Shown here: positions 52,874 to 63,208 of the stretch, piece after piece
Layout: each line of letters opens with the position of its first letter
How positions within the stretch are numbered: the stretch's first letter is position 1
DNA from: Flavobacterium aeripolare
GTDB lineage: Bacteria; Bacteroidota; Bacteroidia; Flavobacteriales; Flavobacteriaceae
Reading direction: 5' to 3'
DNA: 64,000 nucleotides
Assembly: GCF_013294025.1 (NCBI RefSeq)
Contig: NZ_JABSNL010000005.1
Coordinates: forward strand, 62,001 to 126,000
Made by a program: the position numbers and the translations under genes
The notes under the pieces: model-generated
The model's database searches: none
What the model was told of the DNA's origin: nothing
The model's input: the letters and a program-made list of their open reading frames with translations, nothing else

Positions 52874-54061
52874 CTATTTTGATGCTAAGATTTCATCCAT
52901 TACTTCTTTTATAATGGCACATCCTTCTTCAATTTCTTGATTCGAAATAGTCAAAGGAGGTGTAATTCTAATCGCACAGCCCTCAAATAATAACCAGAAC
53001 AATATCAGTCCTTTATCTTGGCATTTTAAAATGACCTCATTTGTTATGTCAGCCGTCTCCGTCATGGCAGCAAGCATCAGTCCTTTACCTCTTACTTCCT
53101 TAATCAAAGGATGTACCAAAAGAGTACGGAACAATTTTTCCTTCTCTAATGTTTGTGGGATCAAATCAGTTTCAGTTAATTCTTGCAAAGTAGTTAAACA
53201 TGCTGACGCGATGACAGGGTGACCACCAAAGGTTGTAATGTGGCCTAGCTTAGGGTTGTCGCTCAGCAAGTCCATCATTTCACTTGAGGCGGTAAAAGCA
53301 CCTACGGGCATTCCGCTTGCCATTCCTTTTCCCATAACGAGAATATCTGGAACTACATTGTAATTTTGGAAACCAAAAAGCGCTCCTGTCCTACCAAAAC
53401 CAGGTTGGATTTCGTCTAATATTAAAAGTGCTCCTACAGCAGTACATCTTGCTTTTATTTTTTCGAGAAAACCGTTTTCAGGTTGGATAAAACCAGCGCC
53501 TCCTTGAATTGTTTCAAGTAATACTCCAGCAGTTTTTGTCGTAATCCTCTCTAGATCAGCTTCATTATTAAAGGTAATAAAATCCACATCAGGAATCAAT
53601 GGACGAAACACTTGTTTTCTTTCTTCAAATCCCATCACACTTAATGACCCCATCGTATTCCCGTGGTAGGCATTATGGCAAGATATTAATTGGCTACGAC
53701 CAGTAACCCTTCTGGCTAGTTTTAATGCGCCTTCGATAGCTTCTGTTCCTGAATTTACCATGTAGGTTTTTTCTAAAGGAGCGGGCAAGAGAGATGCTAA
53801 TAATTTGCAATAGGCAACAGCTGGACTTTGCGAATATTCGCCATAAACCATGACATGTGAATATTTATCAAGTTGATCTTTTATGGCTTGGTTTACGCGA
53901 GCTGGCTGATGTCCTAGTGTACATGCAGAAACTCCGGCTACAAAATCCAAAAATTTTTTATTGTTTGTGTCGTAAATATAGGATCCCTTTGCGTAAGAAA
54001 CTTCCATAGCTAATGGGTAGGGAGAAGTTTGCGCTTGGTATTTTATAAAATCTGTTTTCAA
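52874..54061 (-). CDS. Class-III aminotransferase (acetylornithine/succinylornithine aminotransferase-like)
   Basis: 395 aa PLP enzyme. VNSGTEAIEGALKLARRVTG phosphate-binding region, LISCHNAYHGNTMGSL, LILDEIQPGFGRTG with the PLP-ring Asp, and the Schiff-base Lys in VMGKGMASGMPVG. It transfers an amino group from an omega-amine such as acetylornithine or a similar amine to a keto acid. Exact substrate uncertain: no arginine-pathway genes are next to it. It lies between the OstA-like gene and the TPR gene. Confidence 0.88.
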   Translation of the reverse strand: MKTDFIKYQAQTSPYPLAMEVSYAKGSYIYDTNNKKFLDFVAGVSACTLGHQPARVNQAIKDQLDKYSHVMVYGEYSQSPAVAYCKLLASLLPAPLEKTYMVNSGTEAIEGALKLARRVTGRSQLISCHNAYHGNTMGSLSVMGFEERKQVFRPLIPDVDFITFNNEADLERITTKTAGVLLETIQGGAGFIQPENGFLEKIKARCTAVGALLILDEIQPGFGRTGALFGFQNYNVVPDILVMGKGMASGMPVGAFTASSEMMDLLSDNPKLGHITTFGGHPVIASACLTTLQELTETDLIPQTLEKEKLFRTLLVHPLIKEVRGKGLMLAAMTETADITNEVILKCQDKGLILFWLLFEGCAIRITPPLTISNQEIEEGCAIIKEVMDEILASK

Positions 54062-54156
54062 TAGTTGATTGTTTTAATCTGTTGGCTTAGTGTGCCTAAT
54101 TAAATTAAAGTGAATTATGCTGTTTTAAACTTAATAGACAGCAATACAAGAAAATA

Positions 54157-55791
54157 TTATTTTATTTTTGGTTTCTTCTTGTCGTAATTTAAGGTCTCTT
54201 TTCTCACCTTTAATGGGACGTTTTTATCTACTTCATCCTTCTTAGCAGCATCGATCATTTTATCGTTGTACTCATTTTCCTCCTCAGTAAATAAATCTTC
54301 TTTCTTAAAAATGCGCTCGTCAGCTCTCCATACTAATCCTCGTAATTTTCTCGCATTTTCAGGAAGGTCAGCTTCGGGATAGATATCACCATCTACTTGC
54401 TTAAAGAAGGTGATAGTTTCAATAGCGTTATTATCGAGAATCATATTGATTCTACTACTAATATTCTTATTAATCCCTATAAGTTCGTTTTCATTGTTAC
54501 GCATATAGAAAATAACTTCTGCATTTTTTACAATGTCTACGTCATGCAATTTTCCGTCTAAGAATTTTCCATATAAGTTTAGTCCTTTTACCTGATTAAA
54601 CCCTGTTCCTAGTGTATCTTTAGAAACTAAAAAAGTATTATTGAGCACCTTGAGGGAATCTATTTTTTTTGTAGTGTTATTACCAATTAAGTGAATCACA
54701 TCACCTGTAATTTGGTTCTCACCATTCCACAGGATAGGATTTCCTATCAACTTTGTTAACGAATTCTTTGAGCTTGAATGAATACTGTCGCATTTTCCAC
54801 TCATGTCTTTCTTTAAAAAACGTACATTATTGTATGCTCTAATAATTCGATCACCTTCTTTACCAGTAACCATTAAACGTTTACCGTGAATATAAACAGA
54901 GTCGTTGTCTACAAAGTTTATTGCAAGTGCTCGTTTAGTAACAAACATCGAGTCCTTCTTTTTATAAACTTCCCCATAGTGGCCTTTGATAATAGCGCGG
55001 TTTATAGAATCTGTAATTTTTACATTGCGCGTAGCAGATGCAAACTCCCTATTTCGATCATAATATAAACTATCACCTTCGATTAATCGGTCGTCATATT
55101 TTATGTATGATTTTCTAAGAAAGTGCGCTAGATTTTTCTTTGTGTCATAGAAACCTTTCTCGGTGTAGATGTAGTTGTTTTTACTAGTAATCGTCGATGG
55201 TCCTAATAGATAAGAATGCCCAGAGTTACTGTAATAATCTAAGTGATTAGACTTTATAACGTATTGTGGGTTAGTAATAGTCACGGCAGTCAAAAACTGA
55301 AATTTCTTTTGCTCCACGTAATAGCGTCCAGATTTTGATTTAAGCGTATTGTCTTTATTGACGATTGTTCCCAGGGAATTATAATAAGCTTCTTGGGTGT
55401 TTCTATCAAAATTTATGGTGTCTGTGGTAAGCGTAGCATCAGGGGAGCTCATGTAAGCATCTCCAGACGCAAAAGCTCGCTTCATGTTTCCGTTGTATTC
55501 AGCATATTTACTGTTTAGAAATAAGGTGTCTCCTTGAACTAACTGCACGTTACCAAAAGCCTTGATGTAGTTTTCCTTCTTAAAAAAGTAGGCTTTATTA
55601 CAGGTCAGGATCATGCCGTCATGGTTAATTTTAACGTTGCCGTTTAGATAAGCACCTTCTGGCATATCTTCGGTATTTGTCTCACCATAATCAGCATGTT
55701 CAACAATTATTTTTTTTGGCGCTTGCGCAAAAGTTGATTTCGAACAAAAAAGCAACAAGAAACAGCCTATTAAGAATAGATATTTATTCAA
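54157..55791 (-). CDS. OstA-like protein (LptA/LptD N-domain family)
   Basis: 544 aa with signal peptide (YLFLIGCFLLLFCSKSTFAQ). The mature protein is built of beta-jellyroll OstA repeats (YLNGNVKINHDGMILTCNKA, ALINFVDNDSVYIHGKRL-like segments), the fold that bridges LPS across the periplasm in LptA/LptC/LptD. It probably takes part in LPS transport or outer-membrane assembly. A final basic tail, KKKPKIK, is present. Gene order with the aminotransferase is as in other flavobacteria. Confidence 0.88.
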   Translation of the reverse strand: MNKYLFLIGCFLLLFCSKSTFAQAPKKIIVEHADYGETNTEDMPEGAYLNGNVKINHDGMILTCNKAYFFKKENYIKAFGNVQLVQGDTLFLNSKYAEYNGNMKRAFASGDAYMSSPDATLTTDTINFDRNTQEAYYNSLGTIVNKDNTLKSKSGRYYVEQKKFQFLTAVTITNPQYVIKSNHLDYYSNSGHSYLLGPSTITSKNNYIYTEKGFYDTKKNLAHFLRKSYIKYDDRLIEGDSLYYDRNREFASATRNVKITDSINRAIIKGHYGEVYKKKDSMFVTKRALAINFVDNDSVYIHGKRLMVTGKEGDRIIRAYNNVRFLKKDMSGKCDSIHSSSKNSLTKLIGNPILWNGENQITGDVIHLIGNNTTKKIDSLKVLNNTFLVSKDTLGTGFNQVKGLNLYGKFLDGKLHDVDIVKNAEVIFYMRNNENELIGINKNISSRINMILDNNAIETITFFKQVDGDIYPEADLPENARKLRGLVWRADERIFKKEDLFTEEENEYNDKMIDAAKKDEVDKNVPLKVRKETLNYDKKKPKIK

Positions 55792-56017
55792 TGGATTTAT
55801 TTTTTGTCAAATTTAAGAAAAAGGAAACAATCCTAATCGATATTAGCATTTATTTATAGATTGGGAATAGGATGAAGTAATCTAAATTTATGATCAAATA
55901 ATATTATTAACATTCAAAGGAACTCTCACGTTGTAGTAGGGTTTTTAATAGTATTTGTGAGTGTAGCAGTACATGTTATACTGCAAATTTGCATATTTTA
56001 CAGTAAATTAGATTACT

Positions 56018-56037
56018 ACCTTGTTTAATGACAAGGT
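56018..56037. repeat. Small inverted repeat before the GH13 gene
   Basis: ACCTTG (56018-56023) / CAAGGT (56032-56037) with an 8-nt loop, 24 nt before the likely ATG at 56061. Could be an operator or a leader hairpin; no support beyond position. Confidence 0.3.
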
Positions 56038-56060
56038 TGTGGTTATTTAAAATAGAAACA

Positions 56061-57926
56061 ATGAGAAATAAAATAGCTTTTACAGCAGTCACCTTTGCAA
56101 TTATTGTTAGTTCGTGTAAAACTAGCCAACTTGCAAATGAAGTAACAAATCAAGATCATAAACACGAGAAAAAAGTTGTAGTGTACCAAGTTTTTACGAG
56201 ACTTTTTGGGAATAAAAATACGACCAATAAACCTTGGGGAACTATTGAAGAAAATGGAGTAGGTAAGTTTGATGATTTTACTGATGTCGCTTTGCGCGAA
56301 ATAAAAGATTTAGGTGTCGATTATATTTGGTACACTGGAGTGCCACATCATGCGGTGATTGCAGATTATACAAAATACGGAATTTCTAATGACGATCCTG
56401 ATGTTGTAAAAGGCCGTGCGGGTTCTCCTTATGCCGTAAAAGACTATTACAATGTAGATCCAGATTTGGCTGTAAACCCTGAAAACCGAATGCAAGAGTT
56501 TGAGGCGCTAATAGAACGAACGCACAAATCAGGTATGAAGGTAATTATTGATATTGTACCCAACCATATTGCACGTAAATATGAAGGTAAAAATAATCCC
56601 GAGGGTGTTGAAGATTTCGGTGCTAGCGATGACACTTCTGTTGCCTATAAAAGAGACAATAATTTTTATTATATCCCAAATTCAGAATTTGAAGTTCCAG
56701 ACACGGTTAAACCATTAAACGGTGAAAGTAACCCTTTAAGTGATGGTAAGTTTACTGAGATTCCAGCAAAATGGACTGGTAATGGATCTAAATTAGCCAA
56801 GCCGGATAAAAATGATTGGTATGAAACGGTTAAGATCAATTATGGTGTGCGCCCTGATGGCACAAAGGATTTTCCTGAACTCCTTGCTGATTATGCAAGC
56901 AAATCTACGGCAATGCATTACGCTTTCTGGAAAGGGAAAGATGTCCCTAATTCTTGGGTTAAGTTTCGAGACATTGCGCTATATTGGACTGCTAAAGGCG
57001 TAGATGGTTTTAGATATGACATGGCAGAGATGGTGCCTTATGAATTTTGGAGCTATATGAATTCTGCTATCAAAAGAGCAAATCCAAATGCTTTTTTAGT
57101 TGCAGAAGTGTATCAGCCAGAGCAATATCGCAATTATATTCAGTTAGGTAAAATGGACTACTTATATGATAAAGTAGCAACCTATGATAAATTAAAGGCT
57201 ATTACGCAAGGCACGGCAAATACTGCAGATTTAACTATGATACAAAAGGACATGGCTGATATAGAACATCACATGCTTCATTTTCTTGATAATCATGATG
57301 AACAAAGACTAGCAAATGACGCTTTTGCTGGATCTGCCGAGAATGGTAAGCCTTTAATGGTTGTTTCAACAACAATAAGTAGTGCGCCTACAATGATTTA
57401 TTTTGGACAAGAAGTAGGGGAGGCTGCTCTTGAAAATAGTGGGTATGGTACCGCTACTCGAACCTCTATTTTTGATTATGTGGGAGTACCTAATCACCAG
57501 CGATGGATGAATAATGGTAAATTTGATGGTGGCGGCTTATCGCCAAAAGAGAAAGAGCTTAGAATTTTTTACAAAACATTGCTGAGTTTTTCACGCACAA
57601 GTGATGCCTTGATGGGGAGCTATTCGGCTTTAGAAATTGAGGGAAGCCAAAATAAGGATATATTAGCAAAGACAATTTATGCTTTTACAAGATGGTCAGA
57701 TAATGAGAAGTTAATTATCGTCAGTAACTTTTCTGCCGAAAATACAAGTAGTTTTAATGTTGTAATACCAAAAGCTGTTATAGCACAATGGAATATAGCT
57801 GACGGTAAATACGAAGTATTAGATCAGTTATCGCTGCATACTAAAGGAGAATTGAGTATTGCTAAGGGTGAGGGGATTTTAAAAGTCACGGTAGCGCCGC
57901 TACAATCTTTTATTTATAAACTATAG
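56061..57926 (+). CDS. GH13 alpha-amylase family lipoprotein
   Basis: 621 aa from ATG 56061 (MRNKIAFTAVTFAIIVSSC), with a lipobox VSSC; the longer frame from 56028 would spoil the signal peptide. GH13 barrel: VIIDIVPNHIARK (region I), GVDGFRYDMAE with nucleophile Asp320, FLVAEVYQPEQY with acid Glu349, and FLDNHDEQR with Asp413. A C-terminal beta-domain follows. It would cleave or rearrange alpha-glucans at the cell surface or in the periplasm. It is transcribed alone, without susC/susD genes nearby. Confidence 0.92.
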   Translation: MRNKIAFTAVTFAIIVSSCKTSQLANEVTNQDHKHEKKVVVYQVFTRLFGNKNTTNKPWGTIEENGVGKFDDFTDVALREIKDLGVDYIWYTGVPHHAVIADYTKYGISNDDPDVVKGRAGSPYAVKDYYNVDPDLAVNPENRMQEFEALIERTHKSGMKVIIDIVPNHIARKYEGKNNPEGVEDFGASDDTSVAYKRDNNFYYIPNSEFEVPDTVKPLNGESNPLSDGKFTEIPAKWTGNGSKLAKPDKNDWYETVKINYGVRPDGTKDFPELLADYASKSTAMHYAFWKGKDVPNSWVKFRDIALYWTAKGVDGFRYDMAEMVPYEFWSYMNSAIKRANPNAFLVAEVYQPEQYRNYIQLGKMDYLYDKVATYDKLKAITQGTANTADLTMIQKDMADIEHHMLHFLDNHDEQRLANDAFAGSAENGKPLMVVSTTISSAPTMIYFGQEVGEAALENSGYGTATRTSIFDYVGVPNHQRWMNNGKFDGGGLSPKEKELRIFYKTLLSFSRTSDALMGSYSALEIEGSQNKDILAKTIYAFTRWSDNEKLIIVSNFSAENTSSFNVVIPKAVIAQWNIADGKYEVLDQLSLHTKGELSIAKGEGILKVTVAPLQSFIYKL

Positions 57927-57947
57927 GCAACTCGCATTCGAACAAAA

Positions 57948-57987
57948 AAAAATGCTGATGATAACGATATGTTACATCAGCATTTTT
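57948..57987. terminator. Bidirectional terminator between the GH13 and SOD genes
   Basis: AAAAATGCTGATG (57948-57960) / CATCAGCATTTTT (57975-57987) with an inner TAAC/GTTA extension; A- and T-runs on both sides. Confidence 0.88.
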
Positions 57988-58006
57988 TTAATTTATAATG
58001 GCATTC

Positions 58007-58786
58007 CTATTTGTATTTCTTGCGTAATGCTTCCTCATAATTTTCATTAATTTGTTTCCAATTAATTACATTAAAGAAAGAATCAATATAATTTTTTCTA
58101 CGATATTGGTAACCCAAATAATAAGCATGCTCCCACAAATCAAGTGCTAAAATAGGTGTTCCAGGCACAGCTGCATTTCGCATTAAAGGGTTGTCTTGAT
58201 TTTGCGTACTTGTAATTCTTAATTTTCCGTATCTATCAACGATTAAAAACGTCCATGCTGATCCTACTTGGCTAGAAGCCTCAGCTTTAAAAGCTGATTT
58301 AAAATTAGCAAAAGACCCAAAGTCACGATCGATAGTTCCTGCAATTGTATCTGTAGGTGTCCCGCCTGTTTCAGGAGCCATAGATTTAAAGTATAAACTA
58401 TGGTTGTAGTAACCACCAGCATCGTTGCGAAGTTCTGTATCTCTAATATCTAATTTAGACAAAATGTCTACAATTGATTGGTTTTGATATGGAGTACCAG
58501 CAATCGCTGCATTTAAACCATTAGTATCTGATAAATAATGTTTAGAATAATGCGTCTCTAAAGTCAGTGGTGATACTGTAGGAGACAAAGCATCATAAGC
58601 ATAGGCTAGTTTATCAACTTGAAACGATCCTTCTTTTGCTTTGACATCTTCTGGATATCCTATAGAAACTTTTTCTTGTGCAGTAGGTAGTGGAACTTCA
58701 ACAACTTCTGTGAACTTTTTATCTTGACAAGAAAAAAGTAAAGTTACTGCTGTAAACGCACTTGCAAACACGACATTATTTTTCAT
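58007..58786 (-). CDS. Superoxide dismutase (Fe/Mn family), lipoprotein form
   Basis: 259 aa. The first 20 residues are a lipoprotein signal with lipobox LFSC (Cys20), followed by a 35-residue linker; the SOD fold begins near KLAYAYDALSPTVSPLTLET. All metal ligands are present: His79 (ETHYSKH), His129 (YYNHSLYF), Asp216 and His220 (LDLWEHAYYLGYQ). It would dismutate superoxide outside the cytosol, anchored to a membrane. Fe versus Mn cannot be decided. The start overlaps the acyl-CoA-binding gene by 11 nt. Confidence 0.92.
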   Translation of the reverse strand: MKNNVVFASAFTAVTLLFSCQDKKFTEVVEVPLPTAQEKVSIGYPEDVKAKEGSFQVDKLAYAYDALSPTVSPLTLETHYSKHYLSDTNGLNAAIAGTPYQNQSIVDILSKLDIRDTELRNDAGGYYNHSLYFKSMAPETGGTPTDTIAGTIDRDFGSFANFKSAFKAEASSQVGSAWTFLIVDRYGKLRITSTQNQDNPLMRNAAVPGTPILALDLWEHAYYLGYQYRRKNYIDSFFNVINWKQINENYEEALRKKYK

Positions 58787-59063
58787 TTCCCTTATTATTT
58801 TTTAATATGCTATTAATGATTGCTATATATTCCTGTTTAGCTTCCATAGCTGACATATGGCTAATTTGCATCCAAGCATTTGTTTTAAAAGCATCTCTTA
58901 AATGGTACGAAGTGGTTTGTCGTATCTCGACAGTACCAAGTGTAGATTGCTTATAGTATGCATATAAACGCAACTGGACGTCTTGTGGCAATGATGCTTG
59001 CGTCATCGCTGAGGCACTTTCGACAGCTTTTTGAAACTGAAGATCTATATCATTTGTGTTCAT
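58776..59063 (-). CDS. Acyl-CoA-binding protein
   Basis: 95 aa four-helix ACBP fold: DIDLQFQKAVESASAM, LYAYYKQSTLGTV with the acyl-CoA-contacting Tyr/Lys, and DAFKTNAWMQISHMSAMEAK. It binds long-chain acyl-CoA in the cytosol and may buffer or deliver it. It is embedded in a phospholipid-synthesis operon: its ATG overlaps the psd stop (TAATG) and its end overlaps the SOD start. ACBP is mainly eukaryotic, with patchy occurrence in bacteria. Confidence 0.9.
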   Translation of the reverse strand: MNTNDIDLQFQKAVESASAMTQASLPQDVQLRLYAYYKQSTLGTVEIRQTTSYHLRDAFKTNAWMQISHMSAMEAKQEYIAIINSILKNNKGNEK

Positions 59064-59716
59064 TATGCCTTAGTTGCAATAATTGTTTTTCCACCTATTG
59101 CTTTTTGATTCAGCACAACATTCACTGGTGTTCCTAATGGTAAAAAGATATCTACCCTTGAACCAAATTTAATAAAACCAGCATCTGTTCCTTGCACAAC
59201 TTGCATGCCTTCTTTTGCATAATTTACAATACGACGTGCTAGAGCACCTGCAATTTGACGGTACAATACCTGACCAAAATTTGGGTTTTCAATTACAACG
59301 GTTGTTCTTTCATTTTCTTCACTCGCTTTTGGATGCCATGCAACCAAAAATTTACCTGGATGGTACTTACTAAATTTTACCAGACCGCTCAATCCATAAC
59401 GTGTCACATGTACGTTAATAGGCGACATGAATATAGAGATTTGTATGCGTTTGTCTTTAAAATATTCTGCTTCAAATACTTCTTCGATTACTACAACTTT
59501 CCCGTCTACTGGAGCCAGTATTTCTGTTTCACTAAGGATGGCAGTTCTTTTAGGATTTCTAAAAAACTGTAAAATAATAACTAAAATGATAAATGCGGCA
59601 ATTTGAACTGTTTTTTGCAGCCAAATTAACGTGATAAATTTATCAGATAATAACAATACGGCTGTTGTGAAAATTGAGCCAAATAAAATTGTTTTAATTC
59701 CTTCTCTATGAAACAT
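59063..59716 (-). CDS. psd: Phosphatidylserine decarboxylase family protein
   Basis: 217 aa. Two N-terminal membrane helices, ILAPVDGKVVV, ISIFMSPINVHVTR with the catalytic Asp/His region, and the self-cleavage segment FIKFGSRVDIFLP, where Gly-Ser gives the pyruvoyl group. It is the short PSD-like class found in Bacteroidetes. It makes phosphatidylethanolamine, the main lipid of the group. It overlaps cdsA by 11 nt and the acyl-CoA-binding gene by 1 nt. Confidence 0.92.
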   Translation of the reverse strand: MFHREGIKTILFGSIFTTAVLLLSDKFITLIWLQKTVQIAAFIILVIILQFFRNPKRTAILSETEILAPVDGKVVVIEEVFEAEYFKDKRIQISIFMSPINVHVTRYGLSGLVKFSKYHPGKFLVAWHPKASEENERTTVVIENPNFGQVLYRQIAGALARRIVNYAKEGMQVVQGTDAGFIKFGSRVDIFLPLGTPVNVVLNQKAIGGKTIIATKA

Positions 59717-60551
59717 AATTTAAAATTTGATAAAATAAAAATACAATTGGTGCTACAAATATAACACTATCTAGTCGATCTAGTACACCTCCATGTCCAG
59801 GCATTATTTTTCCGCTGTCTTTAACGCCAGCTACTCGTTTAAACTTTGATTCTATTAAATCACCTATCGTTCCAAAGAAACCAACAATGATGGCAATTAT
59901 AATCCAGATGTAAATATTCGATTCAGCTATTTCTATGTAATATTTAGCAATTACGTAGCTCACCACTACTGCAAATACGACACCTCCAAAGAATCCCTCG
60001 ATAGTCTTTTTAGGTGAGATTCTTTCAAATAATTTAGTCCTACCAATAGATTTCCCCACGATGTAGGCAAATGTATCGTTCGTCCAAATTAATATAAAGA
60101 TGCTTATTAGTATTTTAGGATTATAACCGTCTTTTCCAAAAGGGATTTTTGTGATTATAATAAACGGTAAAATTATGTAACCTAGTAAGTACACATACTT
60201 AGAAAACGAATCTATTTTAACGGCTTTATTATCGAATAGGAAATGGATGCATTTTATAAATACAAATAGGGTAAAGAATAATACAGATAGGTCAAAGTTC
60301 TTACTAAAACGTAGATCGAATAAAATTCCATCCCTAGCTGAAGATATCATGTAAAACAAACTAAAGCATCCTGCAGAAAGAAGCACAGGAATTATTTTAT
60401 TAATTTGTACCAAGTTACAGAACTCAAAAGTTGCTATAAGTAAAAATATCCCGAACAGAATAAAAAAACTATCAGTAGAATATAAGATTGAAGCGATTAA
60501 TAAGACAATATAAACGGCTCCCGATATAGATCTCTTTAAAGTTTCATTCAT
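59706..60551 (-). CDS. cdsA: Phosphatidate cytidylyltransferase
   Basis: 281 aa, eight membrane helices, and the CDP-diglyceride synthetase signature SKFKRVAGVKDSGKIMPGHG followed by GVLDRLDSVIF. It makes CDP-diacylglycerol from phosphatidic acid and CTP, feeding phosphatidylserine and then Psd. It starts 1 nt after the LUD gene stop and overlaps psd. Confidence 0.93.
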   Translation of the reverse strand: MNETLKRSISGAVYIVLLIASILYSTDSFFILFGIFLLIATFEFCNLVQINKIIPVLLSAGCFSLFYMISSARDGILFDLRFSKNFDLSVLFFTLFVFIKCIHFLFDNKAVKIDSFSKYVYLLGYIILPFIIITKIPFGKDGYNPKILISIFILIWTNDTFAYIVGKSIGRTKLFERISPKKTIEGFFGGVVFAVVVSYVIAKYYIEIAESNIYIWIIIAIIVGFFGTIGDLIESKFKRVAGVKDSGKIMPGHGGVLDRLDSVIFVAPIVFLFYQILNYVS

Positions 60552-60552
60552 T

Positions 60553-61155
60553 TTAAAGGTCTTCTAAAAGCAATAAATAAAGATTCTTTGGAGAACTTCC
60601 GTAATGTGTGAAGTCTTCCTCTTTTGCTTTTTCAAAATATTTAATTGCTGTTATGTTAGTAGGGAAATCTCTTTCGTATTTCTTTTTTATAGCAGTAAGT
60701 CCGTCGCTTTTTGTACCCAGCATCTGACTTGTGGTTGCGTAAACTACAATGTTAGTTGGTAGTTCGTTTGGTTTGTGTTGCTTAATTTGTTTTGAAGAAA
60801 AAAGTACAGAACCTTCTTCGGCAATTAAATTTTCACAAGTAGAAAACAAAAATTTTGTGTTGGATGTCATTCCGTATCTTAATTTGTTTTCGTCTAATAA
60901 TCCAAATAATTTAGGATCGTAGCACAGCACTTGGCTTTCAAACCAGTCGTTCTCTTCCAGTATGTTTTCAAACTGCTCTTTCAGTTCGTCCATGTTTTCA
61001 CAGTACAAAAATTTACCACCATTCTTCTTAAAATGATAGGTAAATTGTTCATCTATAGACATGTTGCTAATGTTTGAAGTTTCTTGCTCTTCTCTCACTT
61101 TCTCCTCATCTGCGGCCGAACTACTAGAACCAAAAAATTTACTAAAAAGACTCAT
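60553..61155 (-). CDS. LUD domain-containing protein
   Basis: 200 aa. A low-complexity Ser-rich start is followed by the LUD (lactate utilisation, LutC-like) fold: LFSTCENLIAEEGSVLFSSK and LPTNIVVYATTSQM are the telling segments. It lacks FeS clusters. It regularly lies between ftsH and cdsA in flavobacteria, so a link to envelope maintenance rather than lactate use is possible; no evidence here. Confidence 0.85.
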   Translation of the reverse strand: MSLFSKFFGSSSSAADEEKVREEQETSNISNMSIDEQFTYHFKKNGGKFLYCENMDELKEQFENILEENDWFESQVLCYDPKLFGLLDENKLRYGMTSNTKFLFSTCENLIAEEGSVLFSSKQIKQHKPNELPTNIVVYATTSQMLGTKSDGLTAIKKKYERDFPTNITAIKYFEKAKEEDFTHYGSSPKNLYLLLLEDL

Positions 61156-61267
61156 ATATTATGGTGGTACTTTACATATTGTTTGAAACGTCCAAAGATA
61201 AAAAAATCTTAATTCAAAAAGTCAATTTTGAATTAAGATTTTAATTTTTTTTAGTCTATGTAAGTAA

Positions 61268-63193
61268 TTACGATACTACTGGTTCTAAATTAGCATCGAA
61301 TGTTCGTTTACCAAAAATAGCTTCTAAATCGTCTTTGAAGATTACTTCTTTTTCGATTAATATATCTGCTAATTGATTCAACTTATCTTTGTTTTCTTCT
61401 AGTATAGTAATCGCTCTTTGATATTGACCCTCAATTAGTAATGAGATTTCATTATCGATAACTCTTGCTGTTTCGTCAGAATAAGGTTTTGAAAAGTTGT
61501 AATCACCTTGACCCGTAGAGTCATAATAAGTAACATTTCCGATCTTATCATTCAATCCATAAATAGTCACCATGGCTCTCGCTTGCTTAGTAACTTTTTC
61601 TAAATCACTTAAAGCTCCTGTAGAAATACGGTCAAAAGTTACTTTTTCTGCAGCTCTACCACCCATTGTTGCACACATTTCGTCTAGCATTTGGTCTGGA
61701 CGTACAATTTGGCGCTCTTCTGGTAAGTACCATGCTGCTCCTAAACTTTGTCCACGAGGCACAATAGTTACTTTAATTAAGGGTGCTGCATGCTCTAGCA
61801 TCCAACTTACAGTTGCGTGACCAGCTTCATGAATAGCGATTGCTTTCTTTTCCTCTGGGCTAATGATTTTATTTTTCTTTTCTAATCCACCTACGATTCT
61901 ATCTACAGCATCTAAGAAATCTTGTTTGTCTACCGCAGTTTTATTATAACGGGCTGCAATCAATGCTGCTTCATTACAAAGATTTGCAATATCTGCTCCT
62001 GAGAATCCTGGAGTTTGCTTTGCTAAAAAGTCAAGGTCTAATCCTTCTACTTTTTTCAATGGAGCTAAGTGTACTTTGAAAATTTCAGCACGCTCACGAA
62101 TATCTGGTAAGTCAACGAAAATCTGTCTGTCAAAACGACCTGCACGCATTAAAGCTTTGTCTAAAACATCAGCTCTGTTTGTTGCAGCAAGTACGATTAC
62201 ATTAGAGTTAGTACCAAAACCGTCCATTTCTGTCAATAATTGATTAAGAGTGTTTTCTCTTTCATCATTTCCGCCAGACATATTACTTTTTCCTCTCGCT
62301 CTACCTACAGCGTCAATCTCATCAATAAAGATAATAGCAGGAGATTTTTCTTTTGCTTGCTTAAATAAGTCACGAACTCTTGAAGCTCCTACACCTACAA
62401 ACATTTCAACGAAGTCAGAACCTGACAATGAAAAGAAAGGTACTTGTGCTTCTCCAGCAACGGCTTTTGCTAATAATGTCTTACCAGTTCCAGGAGGACC
62501 TACAAGTAAGGCTCCTTTTGGGATTTTACCTCCAAGGTTAGTGTATTTTTCAGGGTTTTTTAAGAACTCTACAATCTCTTGTATTTCCTCTTTAGCACCT
62601 TCTAATCCAGCTACATCTTTAAACGTAGTTTTGATATCGGTTTTTTCATCAAATAATTTAGCTTTCGATTTCCCGATGTTAAATATTTGACCACCACCTC
62701 CAGCACCTCCGCCAGACATTTTTCGCATGATAAATAACCATACACCTACAATAATAATTATTGGTAAAAGTGTAATGAATAAGTCAGACCAGTTACTTTT
62801 TGCTTGAAAACTAAAATCTTTCAATTTTCCTTCAGCTACTGCTTTCTCTAATTTAGTTTGAAATATTTGATCATTACCAATGTCAAAGGTATATTGTGGA
62901 CCTTTGTTAGTATTGTCAAATAAATCTTTAGAAACCTTTGCGTGTTCTTTTAGTTTTAAAGCATCTGCTTTTAAAAAAACTTCGGCTTCTAATTTATTAT
63001 AAACTATTACTTTTTCAATTTGTCCTTGTTCTAGGTACGTATTGAATTTAGAAGAGCTCAACTGGGAAGGTTCTTGTAAACTTGAACCACCAGTTATAAA
63101 GCTAATAAATAAAAAGATTAGTAAAATAGCAGTGTAAACTAGCCACGGACTTACTTTAAACTTATTAGGGTTTGGATTATTATCTTTAGCCAT
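61268..63193 (-). CDS. ftsH: ATP-dependent zinc metalloprotease FtsH
   Basis: 641 aa. N-terminal membrane helix and periplasmic domain, second helix ([20 protein letters not shown]), AAA+ module with Walker A GPPGTGKT, Walker [12 protein letters not shown] and second region of homology ([10 protein letters not shown]), then the zinc protease site HEAGH. A glycine-rich stretch ([10 protein letters not shown]) follows helix 2. It degrades misfolded membrane and regulatory proteins; it is essential in many bacteria. It is preceded by rsfS by 15 nt. Confidence 0.96.
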   Translation of the reverse strand: MAKDNNPNPNKFKVSPWLVYTAILLIFLFISFITGGSSLQEPSQLSSSKFNTYLEQGQIEKVIVYNKLEAEVFLKADALKLKEHAKVSKDLFDNTNKGPQYTFDIGNDQIFQTKLEKAVAEGKLKDFSFQAKSNWSDLFITLLPIIIIVGVWLFIMRKMSGGGAGGGGQIFNIGKSKAKLFDEKTDIKTTFKDVAGLEGAKEEIQEIVEFLKNPEKYTNLGGKIPKGALLVGPPGTGKTLLAKAVAGEAQVPFFSLSGSDFVEMFVGVGASRVRDLFKQAKEKSPAIIFIDEIDAVGRARGKSNMSGGNDERENTLNQLLTEMDGFGTNSNVIVLAATNRADVLDKALMRAGRFDRQIFVDLPDIRERAEIFKVHLAPLKKVEGLDLDFLAKQTPGFSGADIANLCNEAALIAARYNKTAVDKQDFLDAVDRIVGGLEKKNKIISPEEKKAIAIHEAGHATVSWMLEHAAPLIKVTIVPRGQSLGAAWYLPEERQIVRPDQMLDEMCATMGGRAAEKVTFDRISTGALSDLEKVTKQARAMVTIYGLNDKIGNVTYYDSTGQGDYNFSKPYSDETARVIDNEISLLIEGQYQRAITILEENKDKLNQLADILIEKEVIFKDDLEAIFGKRTFDANLEPVVS

Positions 63194-63208
63194 TACTTGT
63201 GTTTTTCT

